64,000 nucleotides of DNA from Malus domestica. Taxonomy: Eukaryota > Streptophyta > Magnoliopsida > Rosales > Rosaceae. The stretch is from the NCBI RefSeq assembly GCF_042453785.1, contig NC_091665.1, positions 31,893,001 to 31,957,000 on the forward strand. Reading direction: 5' to 3'. The notes under the pieces were generated by a model. The model did not search any database and had not been told where the DNA came from. It saw only the letters and a list, made by a program, of their open reading frames with translations. Position 1 is the stretch's first letter. Every line of letters starts with the position of its first letter. This document shows positions 34,516-47,917 of this stretch, in pieces. The position numbers were made by a program, and so were the translations under genes.

Positions 34516-36676
34516 TCAGCCTTTTGAACTCCTGTCAGATCCATACGTTTGGGTCTGGGGCAGAGGTAAGGCCTTTGTAGTAAACTCATTACTTGCAAAT
34601 GTGTTACGGGCTTTAAATTTCAATTGTTCGAGAACTCGGTGTGCTTCTTTGAGTTCGTCTTCAGCACTTGGTCCGTGGCTTTCCCAAGCATCAACTACTT
34701 GCTGCTGGAATTGGATTGCAAGGACATAGCTGAAAAATCCAGGAGAGAAATTCTGAGATACTATATTTGCCCATAACAATTGACATAAGATTAAACATTT
34801 CTACTAAATGCATCAATCGTCTCAATGAATTGCTGCTTGATAAATACAATTCAAGTGCCAGAATCGTATCAAGTTCACTTTCTTTGACCAGGAAACAATG
34901 GAAATAGCAAGATTTATAACCACATTGTAACTGTCATATCCAATGAAGTAATAAATCTAATATGTAAGAAAATAAGAAAGAGTATTAATACCTTCCCATG
35001 GCAGCGTATGCTTTTGAGAGGTTCTGGCATGACTCAATTGAATCGGCATGATGGGGACCAAGGGAGACATCCATGATGTCCTTCGCAACAGCAAACATCT
35101 GCGCAGCTGACTGAGGTCTCTCTAGTTCTAAATATGCTGCCCCCAAGTTATTGTAAATATAGCCGACGCCAAAATGCTTGGGACCAAAGCTCTCTTTCAA
35201 CCTCTCAGCTGCACTCTCCAAGTAAGGAACAGCCTGTGAGACCTTTCCAGTCAACAGAAGTAACCACCCTATTCTAGCTGAAACACTTCCCTCAGAGTGC
35301 TGTTCTTGTGGGAGCTTCTCAAGCAAAGCTAGTGTTCGCTTTAACAGTGAAATTGCAGTTTCAAACTCATTCATAGTCTCATATTGCATTGCTATCTCCG
35401 AGTACGCTTCGGAAACATCTACTGGGGAGATTGTCTCTCTCTTGTCAAGAATTCCACAAGCAAGCTCCAAACATCTCTTTGCATCTGCCGTTCTTTCCTG
35501 ATTACATAATGCTTTTCCCATCGAGATAAACACCAGTGCCCTAGTCTCACTATCCTTATCTGTCTGCTGAACAACACGCTTCAAAGTTTCAATAGCCTCG
35601 TCAAAGTTTCCCAGGGCAATCTGCATATTAGCAGCATCAATCTCTGCACGAAGCAAGTCGGAACTAAGACCCCAATTCTTCAACACCCTTTGTGACAATG
35701 CATTTTGCTCCAACGCCTTCTCATGCTCCTCCAGCCCAGTATAAATAACCGCAAGAAGTCTCCTGTCATGTGCAACCTCAACTGAATTCTGCCCCAACTT
35801 TTCTTTGTGAATCTCCAATGCCTTCATACAGAATCCTAATGCATCCTTAAAGTTCAAAAGAGCTACATACGCCTCTGCCAAATCCCGGTGTCCCTTGCCA
35901 AGTTCAGTACTATCTTTCTCCAACATGAACTCCTTAATCTCCAAACACTTCCTAAGATTCCCTAGAGCCTCCTCTCTCCTCCCCATTGCAGTCTTCACAT
36001 TCGCCAACTCGAGCTGCACAGCGTGAAGCACCGGTCTAAGATCCCGAACATCAAAACCCTCCTCCTCTAATCTACACAATGCTCTATTAGCCCTATTAAG
36101 GTACCCCAAACTATCACTAAACCTTTTTAATCCATAATTAACAGAACCCATTAACTGTAAAGCCATGGCAACAACCAAAGAGGGCTTACCGGTATCGTCT
36201 CTATCCAAAGCCTTCAATGCTCTGGTAGCAAAAGACAGAGCCTTTTCAGGGTCCTCACCTTCATGGTCAAGCTTGAGGCCGACTTTCAGAGCAGCCATGC
36301 CGAGCTCCCTCTCTTCGAAAGCCGACTCCATGGCCTTGAAAGCCGCAAGCAGTTCTTCGATGGTTTTTGCAGACTCGAAAGCCTCTTCAAGGTCCGACTT
36401 TTCCATGGATTTTCTCTGCCTGGAGGAAATTTGAGGCGATGTTTCGACGAGGGTGTTCATATTTCGAGATGGGTTTGTGTGGAATTGGCTGCTTTTGAAG
36501 AATGAGTCCTGAATTATGGCGCAGGGGCTGAAACGGGCCGGTGAGACCGCCGGCGGAGAGGGGGAGGAGGAGGATGGGCGGTCGGAAATGTAATTTCTGG
36601 AAAGAAGAGGAGGGATTGAGGATTTGAGTCTCTGGCGAGTGAGGTGGGAGAAGAGTGAGATTGAAGATTTTCTCAT
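34516..36676 (-). CDS. Tetratricopeptide-repeat protein, kinesin-light-chain-like, probably mitochondrial
   Basis: Exon 1 is 36676-34992 and exon 2 is 34729-34516; together 1899 nt, 632 aa, phase 2 intron with GT/AG ends. The N-terminus MRKSSISLFSHLTRQRLKSS is rich in Arg and Ser with no acid for about 30 residues, a mitochondrial presequence pattern. From about residue 150 onward runs a series of helical TPR units of about 42 residues (e.g. ALSFATRALKALDRDD, ALGNLRKCLEIKEFML, ALGFCMKALEIHKEKLG, AISLLKRTLALLEKLP, YNNLGAAYLELERPQSAAQM), similar to kinesin light chain and NPHP3-type repeats. No enzymatic domain; a protein-binding scaffold is expected, partner unknown. The C-terminal exon ends in a Ser/Gln/Thr-rich tail. 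Confidence 0.9.
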
Positions 36677-36897
36677 GGTCGGAAATGTTGAGAGATTTTT
36701 GTGAATTTGGGATTTTTGTTAAACCCTTGTGCATAAACCCTACAAACTGCTTTCTGCGTTCCAGTGAAGGCGATGGACAACGAACAATGAAAACTGCGAT
36801 GTTCCTAAACGGCGCCGTTTTAGGAGCTAAAATTTCGGGTTTCCTTGCATAATTTTACTGGCATGGGCATTGGAATGTTTTTGTGCGGTAGGTGTGT

Positions 36898-38702
36898 CCA
36901 AAGTATTAAATATCGGTAATATTGGAAATATCGATAGTCTGAAAACACAGAAATATCGATAGAAATATGGGGATAATATCGATATCGATAAAAATTATAT
37001 GGAAACCACGGAAATTGTAAGAAAAACTTGGAAATTTTTATTAAAACTTTGCAAGATGTTTATTTAGTCAATTATCTATTAGTTTATCACAAAAAATTGA
37101 AAGAAAATGCATTGCATGATGGATTTAACATTATCAAGTTGATTATATAGCGAACTGACAAACATTATGAGTGTAGAAAATATGTAGTAATTAATGAAAG
37201 AAGTTTAAACACACCAATTGGGACTTATTGCGGCAAGTTTTTTAGATATGACCTCGCATCAAGTCGTCTTTTGTGTTAATTTGTAATCTTAACTGGTTTT
37301 GTTGTGTTGTGTCAATTAGTTAAATTAAGCGGTACATCCAATTGGGGCTTATAAACATTTTAATTCTCCTTAAAAATCTAAGGGCATTTTAATCAGGATT
37401 TTAAGTAATTCTTTAAAGTTTAAGGGGTATTCGATCATGATTTTTAAGAAATTCATACATTCCAAATGTATTCATTTAGAAATTGATTCGAAGAGATTTT
37501 TAAAAAGTTGGGAAACTCGAAAAAATTAGAAATATTTCACATAATATTTTAAACATTCTCAAATTGCTCCCTAAAAATTTGAGGGAATTCACTTAAAATT
37601 TTACATAAAAGTTTTAAAAATTATTAAACTTCATCAAAATTCATAAATTTTTAAATCTATTATAATCCTTTAAAATCTGAATGGAGTAAAAAATTCAAAT
37701 CTAAACCTAATATGAAACAATCACTAAATTACATAGAATTTCTAAACCAAATCTAACAAGGATCAATTACAATTCTAATACGATGTTGTAATTACTTGGA
37801 GTTTTTTAGGGCAATATAAGTAGATGATTTGGGGGCCTGAAACTTGCTTAAATCCCTAAATTGCCAATTGAAATGAGAAAGAAGAGAAGACAGAGAGAAC
37901 GAGTCAACGATCCCTCCTCCTCCTCATCGCCCTCCTCTCCCTCCTCGCAATCTCCGCCCCTGCAAAACCCTCTTCGTTTCCTCCTACTCCTTTTCCCTCC
38001 GCCGCCTCCCCTCCTCCTCCTCTTCCTCCTCCGGCTTCTTCACCATCGTCACCGAGATCAACCAGATCCTACCCGAGACCCCCTTTCTTTCCTTCCTTCT
38101 CTGCACACTATCTTCTCTCTCGAAACCCTCTCATCACTCTCACTCTTTCTCCCGTGATTACCCTAGTACACGGCACCCACACCATCGTTCCGTAGACAGC
38201 ATCACCATCAAAACCTCGTCTTTCTCTCTCTTCCTCTTATCTCTGCAAGATCGACGAAACCCAGAAACCTCCGGCGAGTTTTCTTCATTTTCTCCGGTTA
38301 GGTAAGCTTGGGTGTGTGTTATGGAACGAGATCAGGTCGGGGGAAAGCTCACCCAACTCCGGCGAACCCGTGACTATTGAGGAGCTTTCCGAACACCTTC
38401 GGCCATTTCACTGCGAACCAAGGGTATAAACTTACTCCTCTCTCTTTCCTCTTCACGTTGGTAATTAGATCGGAGTCTAAGGTTTGCGTTTGTAATCGGC
38501 CGGAGCTGTAGAAGCTCCGGCGTTCTTCTCCGAGTAGCACAGTTCCAAAATATCGCGATAGTTTCAGAAATATCGCGATATTATCGATAATATCATGATA
38601 TTTTGACGAAAACCTGTTGGATACCTATTAAAATATCGGTACTGTGAAAACCCGATAATATCGGCGAAATATCGCCGATATTATCGGCATTTTGTTCCTT
38701 GG
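36898..38702. mobile_element. Unclassified 1.8 kb repeat bounded by ATATCG-rich inverted ends
   Basis: The left end CCAAAGTATTAAATATCGGT and the right end, inverted, CCAAGGAACAAAATGCCGAT are similar. Both are followed by dense palindromic ATATCGATA / CGATATTATCG motifs (36910-36990 and 38550-38690). I found no clear target duplication. The interior is AT-rich to about 37860. Then 37861-38540 is GC-rich and pyrimidine-biased, with a Pro/Ser/Leu-rich frame (37861-38157) and leader-like sequence that does not resemble a gene I know. Possibly a TIR transposon that carries a captured 5' gene region. Confidence 0.45.
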
Positions 38703-39570
38703 TCATATCACACCATCTGTAAAAACATGTTTCATGAACGCATGGGTAAATGTGTTGGACCACATCATTTGTTAATCATGTCTCTCGTAAGCACGAAATT
38801 TTTTTGTTTGATATTTTCCAGTTATGTCAAAGTTTCTCTCATTTTGGGCTCATTACTTTTATTGTCCTATTAATAGTCTGGCGGTCATGTCGAAATTTCT
38901 CTCTTTTGAGCTCATTACTTTTGTTGCCCTATTGGGCGTTATGGTTTTGCTTGTTTTGTCGACGTCTTTGTTGTATTCTTAGAAATGCTTTTGTTGAGGT
39001 TTTTGTTGTATTGTGAGAGATTTTGTTTGTTAAGAAAATATTTTTATTCACCATGACTAACCCACACAGTGGAGCCAATCACAATAATCAAGTATCAAAC
39101 TTGTCATTTATGTAAACCGAATCCATGGTTTTCTATTTATAAGTCGAGAAGAATATCATTTAACCGTAATACTAGTAGAATATTGAGGAACAAATTTGAA
39201 ATGACCAATAAATAACTTATTTTAAATACAAATTATATATATTTTTTATATATTTATTTATTTTTAATATTATCTAGACATTCTAATTAGGGAGTAGCAT
39301 TCTTGGTAAATTGAAAGCTTCGTATTTTAGGATGCTGACTTTATATATAGAGATAACACAGATTCCTCACGAAGTCGAGTATTGGTCTAATCAAGATTCG
39401 ATTGAATTTATATACAACAAAGAATGCACAGATTCCTTGAATGAGTAATAACATTAATCACATTCCACAGTTGCTGCAAAACCACCCAAATTACTAGTTA
39501 AGCAAGAACCTCTTGATAAAACCAGAGGCCAACAAATGGTAATCGATATCACTACAAGCTTGAGGGGTGG
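38703..39570. other. Intergenic; 3' flank of ATG9
   Basis: 38790-38930 contains a local duplication (TCATGTCGAAATTTCTCTC-type). No gene seen. Confidence 0.5.
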
Positions 39571-42500
39571 CTATGGCTTTATTTTCGGAGTTTCAGGAGG
39601 TCTACTACTGTACACGTCACCGAAATGAAGATTAAACTCTCCTGCCTCCAAGTCCAGGTCATCCACGTACGTCGTTCGGGACAAGCTCTGGTAGTTCCTC
39701 CAGTCCAACCGTTGTTCTTGTTCTTGTTCCGGTTCTTCTTCTTGTTCGTGTTCCTCGAAGCTTCTTTCTGAGAAGTTTCCGTAAAAATTATCTGAAGACT
39801 GGCGCATGAAGTTTGGAGGATCGAGAAAGCTTGACTGGGGTTGTTTCCCGTGTTGAGTGAAATCTGGAGGCTCGAGAAAACTTGACTGGGGCTGTGTTCC
39901 GTGTTGGCCGGTTCTAGCCCACCAATGACTCCGCATTGGATTTGCGGAAGTGCCAGCGTCATGATGCTGAAGTACACTCTCTCGGTGGAAAGGCGCTGAT
40001 GTAGAAGCCCCCAGATTAGACTGTGAACGGTCATCATAACGATGAGCCCAGAGATCTTCAAATCTCAGTTGATTATCTGGAAAGTTGGTTGGGGTCCAAT
40101 CAGTAGAATGTTGCTCAGTAGCTTCAAATGGTTCTTCTGGAATTTCACCAGCGTAACTTGCCATGCGGTGTGGCCGAGAGGTGTAATACCAATCAAGGAG
40201 ATATGGGTGGTGATTCTTTTGATCTGCATCAATTAACCACAGAGACCCCAAGTGATAGGCAGTTCCAGGGCTATGATATGGCCTTTCCCATGATAAAAGA
40301 TTGTTGCGGTCGCCAAATCCTCTCGGAGGAGAATATGCATGTCGAGTTCCTTGTCCCTGCAACTTTTGCTCCCTGAAAGTTCTCAGCTTTTTAAGAAACT
40401 GATCACCTTGAGTATTTGGGTCCCACGATGGATAGTTACTCTTGAAGCTGCCACAAAGATTGGAAAGCTCATAAGATTTGAGATGCGGAAAGGCATTTAT
40501 CCAGGGCGTGCCTAATTTGCATAGTCCTAGGAATACTGCACCTTTTTGGCAACTACTTAATTGCTGCTTACAGCAATCTTATGAGTAATGGTTGTGATCT
40601 TACCTCAAAAACGATTTCTCCATTTTCCCCTGAGAACTCCTCTGCGAGCGAGGTACATTGTCAGGTGACCCGTAATTGCTATTACCATGTCTTTCAAAGT
40701 CGAAGGTGCTAAAACTGCCAGGAAATCAAGAGGGCAGTCAAATTTCGTACTCTTGTTAATAGAGTATATGGTGCCAGAATACAAATGAAAAGACGGTGAC
40801 AACAATGACTGATAAGAATACCGACCTACACACATGACCAACACCCTCAACATTTACTGTGAAGTCTGCAATAAACTGTAAAATGTCATCCACCCTCTGC
40901 AAAATAAATCAGAAAGCATATTAGAACAAAAAACTGCCAACTGTGCATCTAGATGGCATAAAAATAAAATGACATTTAACAATTATGATCAAAACTGACC
41001 TTCGGGACGACAAATATAAGTAAATATGGAGTAAGGAAGATTGAGGCCATCTCCTCAAGTAACATCATTCCAGTATACTGCATTGAAAAATCAAAACAGC
41101 ATGAACATCAGCTTAATTTGTTTTGTAATCATAAAATGTTATAAACTGTTATTTTCTTCCCTTCGGGCTTAAATTCAACTGGAAAGGGTAGACTAATCTT
41201 CAGGCATGTAATATAATCAAAAATCAAAAATCAAAACTGGATACAATATTAACTGTGAACAATCAAATATTTACTGGGACGGAATCAAAACACTAGATTC
41301 CACCACGTATGTGATGCATAAACGGGGCCTATAATATCTGTTTCACCAACTGGCAAAAGATACGTCCTACTTTTCTGAAACTCTCAACAGAAGCCACACT
41401 ACACTACTTGAGTGCCCAGAAATATTTTCCACATGTAATCCCAGTTTAAGATGAACAAGAGTAAATGAAATGAGAATTACCTGAAACAGGGTTTCAAACT
41501 CTACCCGAACCCTTTCAGTATTCTCTTTGCCACGCCATGTCTTTGGCATATAATGTGTATATTGTACCACCATAGACATTGCCCCCTCTGGATCAAGGAC
41601 CAGCAGTTCATCGGAAATGGCAGCCCTGCTAATAGCTGTTATAGTTCCAAAAACAGCAGCATACCAGAACAAGTTGCGTCCAAATATCTACATGATTAAA
41701 AAATATTGTAGAACCAAAATAATTAGCATCGAAATGTATACAGACAGCCTGATATAGCATTAAGTTACAAGTAAGAATATCTTACATGGCCCTCTAGCAG
41801 AGATTCCTCCAGAAATGCGATGATGATTAGGATAGCAGCAAAGCCACCAGAAACAAAAGAGATGAATTTCGCTATTATGGATATAATAGGGCAAGGAAAT
41901 TGCTTCAGATAATCAGAAGCATGCACTACACTGCTCGTGACTCGGTGTTTAAACAAATGGTCCACCTGCCATTCACCATGCCAATAGTACAAAACACCGT
42001 ACAATTATAGACATTGCAAACAAAAAGCAGGAAGGGAGGGGAATATTGATCTTCCTAAGCCAACATAATAATTGGACCTTAAATGACAACTTTTGACTAA
42101 CAATTTTTTCTGTAGCATAAGTACCAGACATGGGAAAAGGATCGAGTTGAATTTGAGGGGAAGAACAAAAATATTACCTCATTAAATTCCCTAAACATCC
42201 ACCTTGACAAATTTGACCACCTTCGAGATGATGCTGTGCTTGGATGGTTATAAAACTGTTCTGCATGCCTCAGGAAGAGATATACCAGCATGAATATTAC
42301 AAGAAATGGGGAAAGGAGAAGCATTACGAATCCAACTACCATAAGCCTTTTCTTTAATGTTCTTGGATTAGATTTAAAGTCCCTTGTAACATAGAAATTT
42401 CTGCAGAAAGAGTCACATCGTCAGAAATGAATATTATAACAGAAAACAAAACACACAGGACAAATAAAATTCTCCGAGTGCATCCTGTTTGTAAACAATA

Positions 42501-44414
42501 TTACACACTTCATTCAAAAGGAAATACATAATACAAGTCATTGATACATGAATAAACAATTATCAACAAAGCCATACTCTACCCTTTAGCGGTCCTTGAA
42601 GCATGGCCACTCGAACCAATAAAACCTCCTACCAAAGATTCTAGTGTAGACAAAACAGGTCCCAGTTTATCATATTTCCCTAAACCGTGCATATATCTAT
42701 AAGCACACGAAGTAGATTAGAAACTAAAAGCAATAAAAATATCCAACACAGTTTGACCAAGAGACTATGCCAACTCAACCCAATACTTTCTTGCCAGTCA
42801 GGGATGACCATATTAAGGCCTGGTTTGGTACTGAGGCGATTTTGAAAAAAGTGGGTATCAAAAAATGCTGGCAGCTTTTTTGTGTTTGGTAAACATTCAC
42901 CTTCAGCTTTTTTTCACAGTTTTGGATGAAAAAAAAGCCAAAAACACAAAGCTGCAAAACCCAGCTTTGAAAAACCGGTTTTTTTTTCACATCTGTTTTA
43001 CATAAAAGTTTACCAAACACTATAATACTACTTTTTTTTTTTCAAAAGCACTTTTACAAAAAAGTTTACCAAACACTCTGTTGCTTATTCTCACAGCACA
43101 GCAGAAGCAGTTTTTTTTCAAAGCACAGCAATACCAAACCATCCCTAAGAGATAGCTTCTAATTTTTATTTTTCTTTTAAAGGAAAGCATAATAGTTTTG
43201 CTCCTAGCATCTATAGGATAAATATTCATTCTAGCTAACAAAAATTCTAAAGTACAAAAACAAGAAAGAAGGCATCATAATGTATTCCAAATAATTGTAA
43301 ATATGATATAGGTAATATGCCATTTGGACATAAGATCAAGATTCCAAATGAAATCGAGAAGTACATATACATTGCAAGATGTTTGTACTTAGATTCACCC
43401 TACCGATCAAACATGCTCTGCAGAATGCACCAATTTAAGGTCCACTCGAGGGTTTTTGTCAGTATTAATCGTTCTTGCTTTCCATCCGAGCCAGACTTTA
43501 CAATTGGACCAGCACCTGGAACCCACTGTGAAATTGGGAAAGCAAGCACCCCCTTGTTAAGCATTCCAATCAAGTAGTTCTCCTTCCGCATCAATCGCAT
43601 AACCACATCATGAGCAGAAAGATCTTTGACCACACAGAGCTGCTGCGATCTTTGTAGCTGAACAACCTTTTCAAGAATTGATGCCCATGGCATGGTCTGA
43701 ATTTCATTGTCTGTGACATGGAGACTGCAAGAAGACAACCAAAATCACTATTCTTTACTAATAAAGGCATAGGTTTTGTACAAAACAACAGGCATAGTTT
43801 AAAATGCATTAAATCTTTTGAGATCAAACTACTCAGACATACCTGTTGTGATAGAAGTGACGGACTGCCAAAGTATCCCTTAACTGAGAGAAAAACCTCA
43901 AAAAACAGAAGACCAAATAAATGGAAAATATGCCCAAATATCCAACAATGATGGCTTTGGAAAGAGTTAGAGGGGTTAATGGGTGCTGATGAAGGGCTTC
44001 CTTAGCAAGGTCACAGGGCTTAATTCCAGATTCGAATGCATCCATCCCACATTTTGCATTACGAAGACCATTCCAATCAACTTTTAATAAGAAGAATCCT
44101 GAGAACAATATAGTGAAGCCCAAACTCAAAAGTTCAACTATCCACTTTATAATAATACACCAAAGTCCTTTCTCACAGTAGTAGCTGTAGAGCCTTTCAA
44201 AGAACAGGTCCAAATCAGCAATTGGTTCAACATTTATACTCTCACCATTAAGAAGCCCTGAAGGGCTCTCACTACCAGGACTCGGTGCCCTACCATAGTC
44301 AGATAATTCAACCTCAGGAGCCACATCCCTAAGCAACCCTGATGTCAAAGATGAATCGCCTTTCCACTTTAAAATGCCAAGAGATGTCACACCCTTCAAC
44401 CTACGGAACATCAT
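39571..44414 (-). CDS. ATG9: Autophagy-related protein 9 (lipid scramblase of autophagic vesicles)
   Basis: Nine coding exons on the minus strand: 44414-43843, 43724-43404, 42400-42178, 41965-41786, 41687-41481, 41077-41000, 40896-40826, 40714-40604, 40447-39571. They sum to 2640 nt, 879 aa, with all junctions GT/AG and in phase. Landmarks: SPGSESPSGLLNGES (about 45-60), PIADLDLFFERLYSYYCEKG, VDWNGLRNAKCGMDA, NRSLHVTDNEIQTMPWASIL, TKTLEWTLNWCILQSMFDR, RHAEQFYNHPSTASSRRWSN, the membrane segment FVSGGFAAILIIIAFLEESL, and ISRAAISDELLVLDPEGAM. The cytosolic tail has LWLIDADQKNHHPYLLDWYY, Q-rich and Glu-rich stretches, and ends LDLEAGEFNLHFGDVYSSRP. ATG9 is the only polytopic core ATG protein and supplies lipid to the growing phagophore. 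A non-coding first exon (about 45530-45271) and a 5' UTR intron (45270-44485) are likely. Intron 2 holds a MITE. Confidence 0.96.
42817..43145. mobile_element. Tourist-like (PIF/Harbinger) MITE in ATG9 intron 2
   Basis: TAA target copies at 42814-42816 and 43146-43148. Ends GGCCTGGTTTGGTA and TACCAAACCATCCC are inverted. Poly-T/poly-A and AAAAGTTTACCAAACACT motifs inside. The same family as 54716-55092. Confidence 0.8.
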
Positions 44415-46534
44415 TCACAAAGGCTGACAGTGGACAGATACAGCCAGTCCATTCCACAAACTACTATACCAGTTAAGCAGGTATCTGTAAGGATGAAAGG
44501 CATAAGATAAGTCCTTTTACAGGCATGTAAAGTTCTAAACAAAGTTCAGCATCTGTGAAGAGGGTAAAATATATAATGCAGTAACAAAATCAATAAGCTC
44601 TCCCACCACAACCAAAACACCTCACTCAGATTACCACCACATTGGAATGACAGTTTAATGAGGATCAAATTATCAAATCACTACCGAAACCAACCACGAA
44701 CTGTCTCCAACATACTAAACTGATCTGCTGAACCCGACTTTTTTCAGATTGAAAATAAACTAGTAAGTATATAAATATGCCAAACAAACCAAACCTAGAA
44801 CATAGGCTCTAATTTCACTATCCAGTTGAGTAAAAGTAACAGCGCAACCTCGAGAAACGCACACAGAACCTCTCCAGTGCAATGTAACACAAAATCCTAC
44901 AAACCTAGCACCCACTTTGTTTTTTATCCTACATAAAGCAATATACTTCAGCTGTTTACTTTCTCGGAAAGTTCCAGACTTTTGTGCAACAAAGTAAAAA
45001 TCATACCCTAAAGCTGGAATAATTACTACAATCTGATCATCTACCTTGACAATAAGTCAATTCGCCACGAAAATATCAAAGTCTAACAAACAAATTAAAC
45101 AAAACCCAGAAACGCAAATGCAAAAATTCGACAAGAGAAGGAACAAAACCATGTTTATGCACAGAAATAAAAATTGAACAAAACGCCAACATGTTCAATC
45201 TTTCTTTTGGGCAAAACAAACAAACCCAAAACGAATAACAACACGATAAAGTTAAAGAACGAATCTTTACCTCCGACCCACGAAGCAGCATCATCAGAAG
45301 AGTCGAAATCGATGAAATTGATTGGAACACGGAAAAGATACGTTTCGAAAAGGACACCCAATTCGAAACGGATTGAGACGGTGAGAGGAAAAGGGCAAAG
45401 GGGGAAGAGAGCTGTGGAGGTAAAAAATGGGGAAGAAGCTGGAGGCGGTCCTGTAAATACAAATGGCTCTGCCGATTGATTGAAAGCAGAGAGGAGAAAC
45501 CGAAGAGAGAAGGGAAAGCTTTTGGGCTTTTTGTTCAAATTTATTTAATCATCTGGGTGTTTTGTTTTCTTCTTCTCCTGTCTCTCTGCGTGAGAGCTTG
45601 CTTGTTAAATTGTACCAAATAATAAGAAAAGACTGGGAAGGAGACGTGGAGTTGGGTAATACTTGCGAAGGGAGCCTGATGCTTCACAAACCTTGGTTTT
45701 TGTTGGAATGGAACAACCATAATTGTATTAGGGTCAAAAATCTTAAATAATTGCGAGTATTATGACTGGGGAGGGTTTGCTCTGGGCCTAAAGAATGATA
45801 CTTGGGCTTAGGGGCTTAATAGGGCAGCGCACGAATCTACTTTTACGATGGCGGTATTTTCGATAGGGGATTCGAACTAGGGTGTAAAGGAGGCGGACAC
45901 GTTATCTCAAACCAACTAGCCTAACACATAATATGTAAACGAAAAACACTTGGGTCGAAAGCATCTGGTCGAGCGAGCACCAATTTAGATATAGTGACGC
46001 TAATTGTCATGGTAAAATGGTTGTAGTCAAGAGATAGCGATGGTTGTGAAATGTTGTACATACATTTTAAAGTTTGGATTTATGAGGTACATGAATTTCT
46101 AAATTCATCTCTGAGTTTTGAATGTTAATTTCGATTCATATTATTTTTCTAAGAAAAAAAAATTCAGGTTTCTAATTTTTGCTTTATCATATTAATTTTT
46201 TAAACCTTATTTTAAGTTGACATTTTCAGCTGGGTTACGTTTTGGGAATGTATTACTCTCACTCTTTGATTAATAAGTACGCATGCGATTTTTTTTAGAA
46301 CATTAAAAATAATAAAGCAATTCCCAATGATCCTGAGATTCTGAGAATCTTTTAGCCAAAATTACGCTTTTGTTATTGATTTTCACCTTTGTGTTACGAA
46401 TCTAATCCTACCATATGTAATTGTGGAATCTTGTGATCTTGGTTTTCTTTTGTGTGTGCGCGCATACAACATAAGAAGGGTGAGGTTGATACTTGATTAT
46501 TGGTTCGACATAGTTTGATTTCACACGTTGGACA

Positions 46535-46668
46535 ATCTGTTCTGATATTATGAAAAAAGTTGTAGTTCCATCATAAAATTAATTGACAATATGAGGAGTT
46601 GCCTAACCCCTTATAAATTCATAGAAGGTCATTCCTCCCATCAATACGAGACTCATTCTCAATATCTT
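46535..46668 (-). repeat. TRIM LTR relic related to 30095-30417
   Basis: On the minus strand ..CAACTCCTCATATTGTCAAT TAATTTTATGATGGAACT matches the LTR end of the TRIM at 30.1 kb. It is followed by TCATAATATCAGAACAG, a decayed primer-site region. One LTR only. Confidence 0.6.
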
Positions 46669-47742
46669 CCCATGATTTTCCACCGGATTATCCACCCCCC
46701 CCCGCGAAGTAAATCATTTCATCTGAGGCAGCAACATGTTTGAGAGCTGAGAAAGTCTGGCAGTAGAATTTAAGACTTGAACAACATGCATCCGCATCCG
46801 TAAGGATGTTGAACAACGTGCAAATCTCTGATGCAGACATTCTATCCATGCATCCAATTATATAAGAAAAACCTTCAATGCTTAACACACGATTGATGGA
46901 ATTCACTACTCGATTCGATTACTCCAGCTCCTGAATGAGAGAGGATGCATAATCTTGAATCAATCTCAGATTCCGGAACAGCGACCGAGGTTGCTCAAAT
47001 AACCATCATCAATACCCACAGTGATAAGTACTTGATTGTAATATATTGGTTCAAATTCAATTATCTGTTAATGGACGTCCAAATTAATGGCGTGTTTATA
47101 TATGGGGAAAGGATATGACGGAATGAGAGTCATTTCCCATTCATGATTATTTCTTCATTTACCAACTTAAGCGGAATGCACATTTATGTGGGGTCTCACG
47201 TAAAATTAGGATTCAATTCCTGATATCGCTGGAATTGGATTACCTGGACAAAGGTAGTATTTGGATTCCAAAGAGAAGGTTCCATTCGGAATCAAATTAT
47301 TCTTCCTAAAATGCCCTTCACCTTCAGTACTCATTTCCATCGCTCCTGCACTTCACCTTCATTGCCTGCGCCTCACCTTCCATCTCCCCGTGTAGCCATG
47401 CCTTACTCCCCTGCCACTGCCTCACAAAAACCGTATAGTGTAAATTGATTTAAACTGTTTTTACGTACACAAATAATGTCCAAATCGTTTCTTTATTACC
47501 CGGAACCATATTTAGTTAGCGTACTCGGTCCGAATAGATATCTGAAACCAAATTAGTGTCCGTTTGGGGTTATTTTTTAGAGCTACTTCTGCTTTTTAAG
47601 AAAGTTTTGAGTTGCTATGGTGTTTGGTTGTGATGACATCATGGCAGCTCAAGAAAAACAGCATATAAAAAATTCGGGCTTGGGCCTAAGGAAGCCCAAA
47701 TGAAAGCCAACCGAAGCAAGAATGCGGGAGCCAACGGATCTA

Positions 47743-47792
47743 TTTGGCGGGAAGCAACCGGCCAGGCGAGCGCCGCTTCATCTTTTCCCGCC
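47743..47792 (+). promoter_or_regulatory. Two E2F/DP binding sites upstream of CDT1
   Basis: TTTGGCGGGAA at 47743-47753 and, inverted, TTTTCCCGCC at 47783-47792, about 175 and 130 bp before the CDT1 ATG. Both fit the E2F consensus TTTSSCGC/TTTGGCGGGAA closely. Arabidopsis CDT1a is known as an E2F target, so S-phase control is inferred. Confidence 0.8.
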
Positions 47793-47917
47793 ACGGAGAA
47801 CTCGCGTAAATACTGAAATCCCCAAAACGCCAATCTCTTCTCCTTCTCTGTTAGACTGTGACCCTCAAGATCTCGCCTTTCGATCGATTCGAATCCGAAT
47901 TTCTCTTCATCTCCGCA

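Larger units (their letters stand above)
44415..47917. other. ATG9 leader region and spacer to CDT1
   Basis: 44415-44484 and about 45271-45530 look like 5' UTR exons of ATG9 (minus). 45540-46500 has no gene and one tRNA-like relic (45866-45925). 46535-46668 is a TRIM relic. 46688-46906 has a short unrecognised minus-strand frame next to a C homopolymer (46696-46705). 47088-47290 and 47540-47640 look like MITE pieces. 47700-47917 is the CDT1 promoter and leader. Confidence 0.6.

Noticed and set aside
36165-36434. Plus-strand frames over the TPR gene
   Set aside because: Antisense shadows of the strongly supported minus-strand TPR coding sequence.
37861-38157. Genuine small secreted-type protein
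   Set aside because: Ser/Pro/Leu-rich translation of a pyrimidine-rich leader inside a repeat; no start context or homology.
45076-45538. Minus-strand frames upstream of ATG9 as a separate gene
   Set aside because: Phe/Leu/Ser-rich translations of the ATG9 5' leader and its flank, with a splice donor at 45270; no domain.
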